From contig JACOSH010000028.1 of the NCBI GenBank assembly GCA_016178945.1, positions 1-36,763 on the forward strand: DNA of 36,763 nt, written 5' to 3'. Numbering within the stretch: position 1 is the stretch's first letter; each line of letters opens with the position of its first letter. Origin of the DNA: Acidobacteriota bacterium. Its GTDB lineage: Bacteria > Acidobacteriota > Terriglobia > Bryobacterales > Bryobacteraceae. The notes beneath the pieces were generated by a model. That model was not told the DNA's origin. It was given only the letters and a program-made list of their open reading frames with translations, and searched no databases. The translations under genes and the position numbers were made by a program. This document shows, piece by piece, positions 1-9,688 of the stretch.

Positions 1-10
1 CCCCCGCCGA

Positions 11-44
11 TGTGTAATTATTCATTAGACTGAATAAACATTCA
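11..44 (+). promoter_or_regulatory. two tandem candidate ARG boxes (ArgR operators) upstream of argF
   Basis: TGAATAAACATTCA (31-44) is a perfect TGAAT-N4-ATTCA palindrome matching the ARG-box core; TGTGTAATTATTCA (11-24) is a weaker copy exactly 20 bp upstream; argR is the last gene of the same operon. Confidence 0.8.
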
Positions 45-58
45 GTGGAGATGCCGCC

Positions 59-1012
59 ATGGCCCTGGCCCTCGTCCCCGACCAGATTTCGCGAGTCCGC
101 GCGACGGACTTCACGCAGGATCTCGACCTGCTCGACGATGAGGTCTGGCGCCTGCTCGACTGCGCCGCCGGGATCAAGCAGGCGCCCGGCCGCTACGCCC
201 AGGCCCTGAGCGGCAAATCCGTCGCCCTGCTGTTCGAAAAGCCCTCGCTGCGCACGCGCATGACCTTTGAGCTGGCCATCAAGCAGATGGGCGGCCAAAC
301 GGTGTTCAGCGAAGGACGGATTGGAGCGCGCGAGCCGATCAAGGACGTGGCCCGCAACCTGGAACGGTGGGTCCATGCCATCGTGGCGCGCACCTTCTCC
401 CAGGCGACCATCGACGAGCTGGCGCTCTGGTCGTCGGCTCCGGTGATCAATGCCTTGAGCGACCTCTATCACCCGTGCCAGGCCTTGTCCGACGTGTTCA
501 CCATCTCGGAAGTCTTCGGCGACCTGCATGGGAAGAAACTGGCCTTCGTTGGAGACGGCAACAACGTGGCCCACTCCCTGATGCTGACGGCGGCGCGCCT
601 GGGTATGGATTTCGCCATCGCCGGCCCATCCGGCTACCAGCCGGACGCCGAGATTGTGGCCCGCGCCACTCGCATCGCCGCCGCCGCCGGCTCCGCTCTC
701 ACGGTAACCACCGATCCGGCGGAAGTCGTGCGCGGCGCACACGCCGTCTACACCGATGTTTGGGCCAGCATGGGCCAAGAGGCGGAAGCCGACCAGCGGC
801 GGAGCGTTTTTTCGAGCTACCAGGTCAATGAGACCCTGTTCGACCTGGCCCGGCCCGACGCCATTTTCCTGCACTGCCTCCCCGCCAAACGGGGCGAGGA
901 AGTCACCGACGCCATCATGGAACACCCGCGCTCCCGGGTCTTCGATCAAGCCGAGAACCGGCTGCATGCGCAGAAGGCGTTGCTGTTGGAGGTGTTAGGT
1001 GCTAGGTGCTAG
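59..1012 (+). CDS. argF: ornithine carbamoyltransferase
   Basis: FEKPSLRTRMTFE and FLHCLPAKRGEEVTD motifs; GGAG 8 nt upstream of the ATG. Confidence 0.96.
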   Translation: MALALVPDQISRVRATDFTQDLDLLDDEVWRLLDCAAGIKQAPGRYAQALSGKSVALLFEKPSLRTRMTFELAIKQMGGQTVFSEGRIGAREPIKDVARNLERWVHAIVARTFSQATIDELALWSSAPVINALSDLYHPCQALSDVFTISEVFGDLHGKKLAFVGDGNNVAHSLMLTAARLGMDFAIAGPSGYQPDAEIVARATRIAAAAGSALTVTTDPAEVVRGAHAVYTDVWASMGQEAEADQRRSVFSSYQVNETLFDLARPDAIFLHCLPAKRGEEVTDAIMEHPRSRVFDQAENRLHAQKALLLEVLGARC

Positions 1013-1039
1013 GTGTTAGGTGTGAGGTGTTAGGTGTTA
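991..1039 (+). repeat. seven tandem heptamers (GGTGTTA / GGTGCTA / GGTGTGA)
   Basis: direct reading: ggtgtta ggtgcta ggtgcta ggtgtta ggtgtga ggtgtta ggtgtta. Confidence 0.97.
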
Positions 1040-1043
1040 GGGA

Positions 1044-1412
1044 GTGCCGGTTAGGAGTTATCGCGATCTCATGGTTTGGCAGAAGGCCATGGATCTGGTA
1101 GCCGAGAGTTACCGGCTCGCCAAGAACTTACCGGGAAACGAAGCCTATGGCTTAATCGGCCAGATGAGGCGGGCGGCGGTGTCGATACCCGCCAACATTG
1201 CCGAGGGCCACGGGAGAGATCACCTGGGCGACTACTTGCGGCACTTGTCAGTGGCGAACGGATCGCTGATGGAACTGGAAACACACGTCCACATCGCCCT
1301 GAGGCTAAAATACTTGCAACCCGCGGAAGCCGAACCCTTGCTGGCGCAATCAGCGGAACTCGGCCGCATGCTCGCCGGACTTACCCGAAAGCTCAAGGAG
1401 CGCACCCCCTAA
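1044..1412 (+). CDS. four-helix-bundle protein (S23/IVP family, TIGR02436-like)
   Basis: SYRDLMVWQKAMDLVAESYRLAKNLPGNEAYGLIGQMRRAAVSIPANIAEGHGR is the family signature; GTG start. Confidence 0.92.
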   Translation: MPVRSYRDLMVWQKAMDLVAESYRLAKNLPGNEAYGLIGQMRRAAVSIPANIAEGHGRDHLGDYLRHLSVANGSLMELETHVHIALRLKYLQPAEAEPLLAQSAELGRMLAGLTRKLKERTP

Positions 1413-1431
1413 CACCTGGCACCTAACACCT

Positions 1432-1437
<6 letters not shown>
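1410..1437 (+). repeat. heptamers in opposite orientation (TAACACC TGGCACC TAACACC, degenerate TATGACC)
   Basis: reverse complement of the GGTGTTA array at 991-1039; contains the stop of the four-helix-bundle gene and abuts the argG ATG. Confidence 0.92.
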
Positions 1438-2642
<1,205 letters not shown>

Positions 2643-2646
<4 letters not shown>

Positions 2647-4025
2647 AGCTTTGGGGCGGCCGGTTCCAGGAGGGACCGTCGGAGGTCTTCGAGCGGTTCG
2701 GCCGGTCGCTTCACTTTGACCGGCGGCTGCTGGACTGCGACATCCGCGGATCGCAGGCCTTCGCGCGCGCGCTGGAGGGCGTCGGCATCCTGACCGGGGA
2801 GGAGCGCGCGCGCATTGTCGAGGCGCTCGAGCAGATCCGCCTGGAGGCGCGGAATCCCGGATTCGAAGCGGATGCCGCCGACGAAGACGTCCACACGCTG
2901 GTGATCCGGAAGCTGCAGGAGCGGGCCGGCGCGGTGGCCGGCAAGATCCACACCGGCCGCAGCCGCAACGAGCAGGTTTCGCTCGACGTGCGCCTGTGGC
3001 TGCGCCAGGAGTGCGACCGCGCGCGCGGCCTGCTGGCGGCGCTGATGGGATCGTTGGTGGAGCTGGCCGCCCGCTATCCGGATGCCGTGATCCCCGGCTA
3101 TACCCACTTGCGCCGCGCGCAGGCGGTGCTCTGGCCGCACTACCTGCTGGCCTACTTCGAGATGTTCGCGCGCGATTGGGAGCGGCTGGGCGAGGCGCGC
3201 CGCCGCGCCAACGTGATGCCGCTCGGCTCCGGCGCGCTGGCCGGCAGCGGCTTCCCCTTCGACCGCCAGGCCCTGGCCCGCGACCTCGGCTTCGCCTCCG
3301 TCACCGCCAACAGCATGGATGTCTCGGCCGACCGCGACTTCGCCCTGGACTTCCTCTACGCCGCTTCAACCACCCTGCTGCACTTGAGCCGGCTGGCCGA
3401 GGATTGGATCCTCTACTCCAGCGAGGAGTTCGGCTGGATGGATCTGGGCGAGGGGGTGACCAGCGGATCGAGCCTGATGCCCCAGAAGAAGAACCCGGAT
3501 TCGCTCGAGCTGATCCGCGGCAAATCGGGACGCGTGGTGGGCTGTCTGCATTCGCTGCTCATGACCATGAAGGGCCTGCCCCTCACCTACAACCGCGACA
3601 TGCAGGAGGACAAGGAACCGCTGTTCGAGGCCGCCGATCAACTGTCCGGCTCTCTGGAGATGGCTCGCGTGGTGGTGGACTCGGCGACGCTGCGCCCGGC
3701 GGTCCCGGCCGCGGCCGCCGCAGAGAGCTGGGTGGTGGCGACGGATCTGGCCGAAGCGTTGGCCCGCGCCGGGACGCCCTTCCACCAGGCGCACCAGTTG
3801 GTGGGCCGCCTGGTGCTGGCCAGCCTCCAGGCCGGCAAGAAGCCGGCGGATTGGAGCGCGGCCGAGCTGGCCGCCTTTGCGCCCGAGTTCACCTCCGGTT
3901 TCGCCCGGCTCCTCTCGCCGGCCGAGGGGATGAAGTCCCGCGAGATCCCCGGCGGCACCGGTCCCGGCGCCGTGGCCGCGGCGCTGGAGGAAGCGCGCGA
4001 GCGGCTGAAGCGGATGGCGGCATGA
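2643..4025 (+). CDS. argH: argininosuccinate lyase
   Basis: MKLWGGRFQEGPSE, HTGRSRNEQV, GSSLMPQKKNPD signature; 4-bp overlap with argG. Confidence 0.97.
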
Positions 4026-4456
4026 GCAAAGCGTACCGGCAGGGCCAGATCCTGAAGTTGATCCGCTCCGCGCCGGTGCACACGCAGGAAGAACTGGCCG
4101 CCGGGCTGCACGAGCTGGGCGTGGCGGCCACCCAGGTCACGCTCTCCCGCGACATACGCGAGCTGCGGCTGGTGAAGACGCCCGAAGGGTACCGCGAGAT
4201 GTCGCACGAGGAGAGCGGTCCCCAGCTTCCGGCGCTGGCCGCGGAATTTCTCCAGGACGTGCGCTCGGCTCAGAACCTGGTGGTCCTGAAGACCGCGCCA
4301 GGCCATGCCAACTCGGTGGCCGTCGCGCTGGACAACGCCGAGTGGCCGGAGGTGGTGGGGACCATCGCGGGCGACGACACCATCCTGATCATCGCGCCCG
4401 ACCGCCGGACGGCGGAGCGGCTGCGCCAGAAGTTTCTGGAGCTGCTCTCAAGTTAG
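4022..4456 (+). CDS. argR: arginine repressor
   Basis: N-terminal winged helix (TQEELAAGLHELGVAATQVTLSRDIRELRLVK) and C-terminal TAPGHANSVAVALD / GTIAGDDTILIIAP oligomerisation domain; ATG overlaps the argH stop. Confidence 0.95.
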   Translation: MSKAYRQGQILKLIRSAPVHTQEELAAGLHELGVAATQVTLSRDIRELRLVKTPEGYREMSHEESGPQLPALAAEFLQDVRSAQNLVVLKTAPGHANSVAVALDNAEWPEVVGTIAGDDTILIIAPDRRTAERLRQKFLELLSS

Positions 4457-5380
4457 CCGGTAGTCTTTGAACTGATCGAGCAGCGCGAAAGGGGTGTGTA
4501 CCGAACCGATCGGCTCGCCCCGCTGTTCGATCCGGTCGGCGTCCAGGTTTCCCCGGCCGGCGCTCAGCTTCAGATAGCCCAAGTGGCGCGGATCGATCCC
4601 CATGATACGGCAGCAGGTGGCGTCGACGGCCACCAGATCGGCGCCCATCACCACCACGCCCGCCGCCTTGGGCGTGCCCTGGATGGGTCCGTTGCCTTCC
4701 ATCCCCACCACCCCGTCGACGATGGCAAAGCTGCGGGGAAACAACCGGTGGAGCTCGGCAATCGAGCGGTCGATCCCGATCTGATGCAGGTGGTTCTTGG
4801 GCCACCCATAGACCGCCCCGGGCACCAGTCCGAAGTAGTTCTTCATCGACAGGGTGGCGCAGGCCCAATGGTGGGTCTTCATCTTGGCCAGCGAGACCAC
4901 CAGGTCGGCTTCGAGTGCGGCATGGGGCAGATAGATCTGGGCGGTGTCTCCGAAGGGGCCCGCCGCCGACACATCGTCGCGATTGAGGTCCACGAACAGG
5001 GAGTCGAACCGTTCCACTTCCTTCCGGTAGCCGGCCTCCTCGGCCAGGTAGAGTGTGTCGCGGCGGTGCCCCGGCCCTTCGCCGATCCGGATCTGGGCCG
5101 CTCCCAGGTGACGAAAAAGCTCCACCGCCGCGGCGATCAACGACACGTGGGTGTTGATCGCGGTCGACGAGTCGAACTCGACAAGGTTGGGCTTGAGCAG
5201 TACGCGCTTCCCCTTGGCCTCCAAGTTCAGCAGCTCGGCGCCGCGCCGGAGCTGGCCGGCCAGGCCGGCCGAGTAGGAGGCGGCCTTCAGGATCGCCACC
5301 GGGGATTTCTCGCGCTGCCTGCCGCAGCCGGCGTGAATCGCTCCGGCGCCGGCCGCACACAGGAATTGACGCCGGTTCAT
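4448..5380 (-). CDS. DUF362 domain-containing protein with N-terminal signal
   Basis: MNRRQFLCAAGAGAIHAGC signal; KRVLLKPNLVEF and KMKTHHWACATLSMKNYFGLVPG DUF362 motifs. Confidence 0.85.
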   Translation of the reverse strand: MNRRQFLCAAGAGAIHAGCGRQREKSPVAILKAASYSAGLAGQLRRGAELLNLEAKGKRVLLKPNLVEFDSSTAINTHVSLIAAAVELFRHLGAAQIRIGEGPGHRRDTLYLAEEAGYRKEVERFDSLFVDLNRDDVSAAGPFGDTAQIYLPHAALEADLVVSLAKMKTHHWACATLSMKNYFGLVPGAVYGWPKNHLHQIGIDRSIAELHRLFPRSFAIVDGVVGMEGNGPIQGTPKAAGVVVMGADLVAVDATCCRIMGIDPRHLGYLKLSAGRGNLDADRIEQRGEPIGSVHTPFALLDQFKDYRLT

Positions 5381-6234
5381 GACAGCGCTCCCGTGGCCGC
5401 GATGACCTCCAGCGCCGCCAGCAGGATGTCGTCGCCGGCCGTCGTTTCGGCTTCCGGCACGGCCACCGCATGACCGCGCAGCGCGATCGCCAGCCAGGCC
5501 TTGGCCAGCGGCGACCGGGTCTGGCTCCACATCCGCCGGGCCGTCTCCAGGGGCGAACTCAGACCCGCGTCACGGCTCCCTTGCAGACCGTAGAGCGCCA
5601 GCGCGGTGGTTTCCGGGTAAGACGGCAGATCGTGCCCCAGCACCTTACGGTTGCCGTAATTCCACCCGCCGTCGATGCACTTCCGGTCGAGAATCATGCG
5701 TTCTCCCTGGGCCACCCGCTCCCGTACCCTCGCTTGGCCGGCGGCAGCCGCGGATCTCTTCAGAGCCACCAGCGCGTGCGCCGTAGGTTCGATCCAGGAA
5801 GAGCCCCCCAGCCGCCAGGGCCACGCTTTCACGCTCGAATCCAGCTCCACGATCCCCGGCCGCAGCTTCTGGACCACGCGAAACAGCAGCCCGTTTTCCT
5901 TGCCGGCCACACCCAGCAGCCATTCCACGCCCCGGACGAAGGCCTGATCATGGACTTTCGCCGTGACGTGCAGGATCACGGCCAGCGCCGTGGTCCAGTG
6001 CGGCTCGCGCACCGCCGCCGCCGCCGCCCAGCTTCCGTCCGGCAACTGGAGCCCGCGCATCCAGGTCCAGGCGCGCTCCCAGGCCGGCTTCGCGGCCGGA
6101 TCGGCGTGCAGCGCCAGCATGGCATAGGCCGACGGCTCCATCCAGGACTGCTTGTGTGGGAAGTACCCCCAACCGCCATCCGCATTCTGCGCGCGGCGGA
6201 GAAAGTCCAGGCGGGTTTCGAGCGGCGCGGTCAT
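5377..6234 (-). CDS. prenyltransferase / squalene-hopene-cyclase-like repeat protein
   Basis: repeated QW-like motifs (QNADGGWGYFPH, QLPDGSWAAAA, CIDGGWNYGN); 4-bp overlap with the DUF362 gene. Confidence 0.8.
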   Translation of the reverse strand: MTAPLETRLDFLRRAQNADGGWGYFPHKQSWMEPSAYAMLALHADPAAKPAWERAWTWMRGLQLPDGSWAAAAAVREPHWTTALAVILHVTAKVHDQAFVRGVEWLLGVAGKENGLLFRVVQKLRPGIVELDSSVKAWPWRLGGSSWIEPTAHALVALKRSAAAAGQARVRERVAQGERMILDRKCIDGGWNYGNRKVLGHDLPSYPETTALALYGLQGSRDAGLSSPLETARRMWSQTRSPLAKAWLAIALRGHAVAVPEAETTAGDDILLAALEVIAATGALS

Positions 6235-6339
6235 CCGATGTCAGATGATCGGCCTAGCCGGGGGAAAAGTTTAGCTGGAAGGCTAGTGTGTTCTACCTAG
6301 ACTTTTCCCGCCCAAAGCGCCGATTAGTAGGACAGTCGT

Positions 6340-6870
6340 ATGCAAGATTACTCAGCGCTAACATCCAAGCCACGCGGCTTCGAGCTGAGCCTGGAACGCC
6401 GGCAGATGGTGGTGGTGATGCTGCTGGCTGGTGCGCTGCTGGCCCTGATCTCGGCCACTGCGTATTTTGCGGGGAACTCCATGACACTGGAGCCTGTCCC
6501 GGCCCTGGTGGTGCAACCCAAGTTGATCCTGACCCCGCCCCCGCTGCCGGCTCCGCCAACCGAGGCGCCCGCACCCGCGTCGCGCGGCTCACGCCTGATC
6601 GCGGGCCAGACCTACCTGCAACTGGCCGCGGTGGACCGGGGAATCGCCGAAGTATTCGTGGAATTCCTCTCCCGGGAAGGGTTTCCCGCCGTGGTCGGCC
6701 CAGGACCGGATGAGACGCTGTACCGTGTGCTGGTGGGGCCCCTGAAGGAGTCCCAGATCAGCGTCACGCAGGCCCAGTTGAAGGCCGCCGGCTACGGGTC
6801 CTTCGTGCGCAAGTACCAGGCGCCCCGCGCCGCCGATCGGGAAGCGGCCGGATCCGGCGCCGGGCAGTAA
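6340..6870 (+). CDS. SPOR domain-containing membrane protein
   Basis: single TM segment, Pro-rich linker, C-terminal YLQLAAVDR...YRVLVGPLKE...LKAAGYGSFVRKY. Confidence 0.75.
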   Translation: MQDYSALTSKPRGFELSLERRQMVVVMLLAGALLALISATAYFAGNSMTLEPVPALVVQPKLILTPPPLPAPPTEAPAPASRGSRLIAGQTYLQLAAVDRGIAEVFVEFLSREGFPAVVGPGPDETLYRVLVGPLKESQISVTQAQLKAAGYGSFVRKYQAPRAADREAAGSGAGQ

Positions 6871-7797
6871 CTAGCGCGAACAGAGCGCGGTCATGAACCG
6901 GCCGTCCGGGCTGGAGACCTCTTCCAAAATCTGGAGGCGTCCGTGCGTGGTGAGCAGCCAGCGGAAGGCGTCCGGCGAATAGGTGTAGTTGAAATTCAGG
7001 CTGACCCGCTCGCCGCGCTGGAGCATGATCTCGCGCTGCGGCGCCGCGATGTTGAGATCGCGCGCGGCGTGGAAGTGTCGCGTGATCAGATGCAGACCCT
7101 CATGCCGGTCGTCGCGCTTCAATTCGAAGCGCACGTCTCCATCCTCGCGAGTGAGCCCGAGGCTGGCCAGCGGGGAGAAGGCGAAGCGGCGGCCCGGCGG
7201 GTTGTCGCGCGAGGGCAGGGCGCTGCCGTCCTGGATCTCGGCGTCGACGATCAGGCAATCCTTCTCATGCATGCAGTGAGCGATGTGGCGCACCTGGTCC
7301 AGCGGATCCAGTCCGCCCAGCGTGCTGCCGGTCAGCAGGAACAGTTTGGGCTGCTCGGAGGCGTCGGAGGCCAGCAACAGGTGCATGGGACTGGAGATAT
7401 CGGCCTTCATCCCCAGGGTGTCGATTTCGGCATCCTCAGCGGCCGCGCAGGCCAGCTCCAGGAGCGCCTGACTGGCATCCACCGGAAAGTACTCGACGTC
7501 CAGACTGGCCTTGTCCAGCGCCTTGAGCAGCAGCACGTCCTTGCCGCCGTCTCCCGCGCCCAGGCTCACCACGGCCACCGCGGACTCGTAGCGCCCGGCG
7601 ATCTTTTCGATGTCGCCGACCAGAAGGTTCCAGGAATGCAAGTGGCTCTCGTAGGCCACGTCGCGCGACACCGCCAGCCACGCGTCCACCGACAACGGGG
7701 ACCAGTAGAAGAACTTCTCAGGTAGATCCCGCGCCTCCAGAGCTTCGGAGAACTCCTGACAGATCTCGGTCTCCGTCAGCAGGACTTCAATTTTCAT
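6871..7797 (-). CDS. SAM-dependent methyltransferase, EgtD / histidine-specific methyltransferase-like
   Basis: VVSLGAGDGGKDVLLLKAL motif I, LFLLTGSTLGGLDP, C-terminal FRWLLTTHGRLQIL. Confidence 0.65.
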   Translation of the reverse strand: MKIEVLLTETEICQEFSEALEARDLPEKFFYWSPLSVDAWLAVSRDVAYESHLHSWNLLVGDIEKIAGRYESAVAVVSLGAGDGGKDVLLLKALDKASLDVEYFPVDASQALLELACAAAEDAEIDTLGMKADISSPMHLLLASDASEQPKLFLLTGSTLGGLDPLDQVRHIAHCMHEKDCLIVDAEIQDGSALPSRDNPPGRRFAFSPLASLGLTREDGDVRFELKRDDRHEGLHLITRHFHAARDLNIAAPQREIMLQRGERVSLNFNYTYSPDAFRWLLTTHGRLQILEEVSSPDGRFMTALCSR

Positions 7798-7848
7798 TCA
7801 TCTCTAGATTAGCAGCACCAGGCGCGCGCGGCGCAAAGCCGGAGGACT

Positions 7849-8220
7849 TCAGGGGCTGGTCTTGTGCTGGGCCTCGCCCACCAGGCGGGTGAACCTTTGC
7901 TTTTGCTCGTCGTTGAGGATCTTCAGAATCCGGGGCTTGATCTCGCTGACGACGTTGCGGTAGTAGAGGCCGAAGTCGTCCAGGATGGTCTCCAGCTCGC
8001 GCGCCTGATCGGGCGTCAGATCGAGCTCGCGCTTCCACCTCTGCAGCGAGATCTCCTTGCCGGCCTCGGTCCAAAAGGGAGTGGACTGGTGCATCCACTT
8101 GTGGCCTCCCAGATTCAAAACCACCGCCCCGGCCACGGCCCCGGTGAGGAATACCAGCGCGACCGTCGAGATGCAACTCCACCGCGAGGCGGGCCAAGCC
8201 ATTCTGGGGGAGGGCGTCAT
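7849..8220 (-). CDS. membrane-anchored CpxP/Spy-like (periplasmic heavy-metal sensor-like) protein
   Basis: N-terminal TM then WKRELDLTPDQARELETILDDFGLYYRNVV...ILNDEQKQRFTRLV. Confidence 0.7.
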   Translation of the reverse strand: MTPSPRMAWPASRWSCISTVALVFLTGAVAGAVVLNLGGHKWMHQSTPFWTEAGKEISLQRWKRELDLTPDQARELETILDDFGLYYRNVVSEIKPRILKILNDEQKQRFTRLVGEAQHKTSP

Positions 8221-8228
8221 CGCGGAAT

Positions 8229-8690
8229 CTACTTGTGGTAGCTGACCAGCGTCGCCAGCATGTGGTCGCGGGAGTCCAGCGAACTGGGCGCTTCGTTTTC
8301 CACCGCCAGCACCAGCTCGGGCGTCGGTCCCTGGCTGTAGTCCGACTCGCGGGAAACCAGGAAGCTGCCCAGGCTGGCCAGAAGCAGCAACGATGCGAAG
8401 GCGACGCGCCGCGCGAAGGCCGGTTCCAATAACGCGGCCCAGATCGAGCGGCTGCTCTCCTCCTCGACGGCCGCGATGCGGCGCGAGACGCGAGCGTAGA
8501 ATCCCGAGGCCGGCTCCGGCGCCTGCTCCCCACGCAGCGACTGCAGCCACCCGGACATCTCGCGCATGGACGCAAGGTCCCGGCGGCAGTCCGCGCACCC
8601 TTCCAGATGGGACTCGACCTGCCGCTGGTCCTCAGCCCTCAGCGAACCAGCCAGATACTCTTCCAGATTGTCCTGAATTACCTGGTGCAT
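8229..8690 (-). CDS. anti-sigma factor with zinc-finger (zf-HC2) domain
   Basis: VESHLEGCADCRRDL HxxxCxxC motif plus one TM segment; directly downstream of an ECF sigma gene. Confidence 0.85.
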   Translation of the reverse strand: MHQVIQDNLEEYLAGSLRAEDQRQVESHLEGCADCRRDLASMREMSGWLQSLRGEQAPEPASGFYARVSRRIAAVEEESSRSIWAALLEPAFARRVAFASLLLLASLGSFLVSRESDYSQGPTPELVLAVENEAPSSLDSRDHMLATLVSYHK

Positions 8691-8812
8691 GATCTTCTTC
8701 CCTCATCGAAACGCCTACCGGCGGCTACTCCCCGCGGCTCGTCTCTTGCCGGCCACTTCGGGAGTTTGCAACCCTCCATCTTATGCCAAACCTTCCCCGG
8801 ATCCAAAACGCC

Positions 8813-9406
8813 CTAAACCGCGCCCGGAGCCCGGTCCAGCCGCTGGGCCGCCTTGAGGAGCTTTTGCCGGGCGCGGAAAAGTTTGACCTTGATGGTATTC
8901 TCATTCATCCCGGTCATCCCGGCCAGCTCCTCCACGGAGTGACCTTCCACTTCTTTCAGCATCAGCAGCGTGCGCTCCTCTTCGGAGACCTTGCTCAGCA
9001 GCTTGGTCACATAATCCTGACGCGCCAGATTCGAGTCGGCCAAGGGCCGGTGGTCGATAGCCGGCTCGCTGTTTTCGGTCCGGCGCACCTCGTCTTCGCT
9101 TAAGTCGCTCTCGTAGACCAACTTGCGGACCTTCCTCTTGCGCAGGTAGTCGTAGCATTCATTCACCGTGATCTTGTAAACCCAGGTGATCAGCGAACTG
9201 CGAAAATCGAACTTGCGCAGCGAAAAGTATACCTTGGCAAAGACCTGTTGGGCGATGTCCTCGACATCGTTCCGCTGCCGCACGATGCCATGGATGATGG
9301 AGAACACTTTGGTCTGGTAGCGTTCCACGATCTCGCGGAACGCGGCCTCCTCCCCCGCCTGCGCCCGGTGGACCAGGGTGCCTTCCTGGGTGTTCTCGTA
9401 GTCCAT
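8813..9406 (-). CDS. ECF (extracytoplasmic function) RNA polymerase sigma factor
   Basis: region 2 (AFREIVERYQTKVFSIIHGIV...DVEDIAQQVFAKVYFSLRKF) and region 4 (LLMLKEVEGHSVEELAGMTGMNENTIKVKLFRARQKL); start set at MDYENTQEG. Confidence 0.92.
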   Translation of the reverse strand: MDYENTQEGTLVHRAQAGEEAAFREIVERYQTKVFSIIHGIVRQRNDVEDIAQQVFAKVYFSLRKFDFRSSLITWVYKITVNECYDYLRKRKVRKLVYESDLSEDEVRRTENSEPAIDHRPLADSNLARQDYVTKLLSKVSEEERTLLMLKEVEGHSVEELAGMTGMNENTIKVKLFRARQKLLKAAQRLDRAPGAV

Positions 9407-9535
9407 TCGCCTCTTCAGCGCCGGAATCGGAAGAACCGCCGTCAAGGTACCCATACACCGCTTGGGACGCACCCGGCGTCCAATGGGTTTCTGTTCTGAC
9501 GGGAAGCGGCCTCCGAGGGCTTCTTGAAGATAGCA

Positions 9536-9675
9536 GGTGCCGGGTGTCGGGTGCCAGGTGTCAGGTGTCAGGTGTCAGGTGTCAGGTGTCAGGTGTCAGG
9601 TGTCAGGTGTCAGGTGCCAGGTGTCAGGTGCCAGGTGTCAGGTGTCAGGTGTCAGGTGTCAGGTGTCAGGTGTCA
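9536..9675 (+). repeat. 20-unit tandem heptamer array (consensus GGTGTCA)
   Basis: direct count: GGTGCCG, GGTGTCG, GGTGCCA, 8x GGTGTCA, GGTGCCA, GGTGTCA, GGTGCCA, 6x GGTGTCA = 140 bp without indels. Confidence 0.97.
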
Positions 9676-9688
9676 GGTGAGGTTAGCG

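Noticed and set aside
4496-6300. 325-aa and 276-aa plus-strand ORFs
   Set aside because: Antisense to the DUF362 and cyclase-like genes; no family signature
9536-9675. CRISPR array
   Set aside because: 7-bp contiguous units, no spacers, no cas genes in the window
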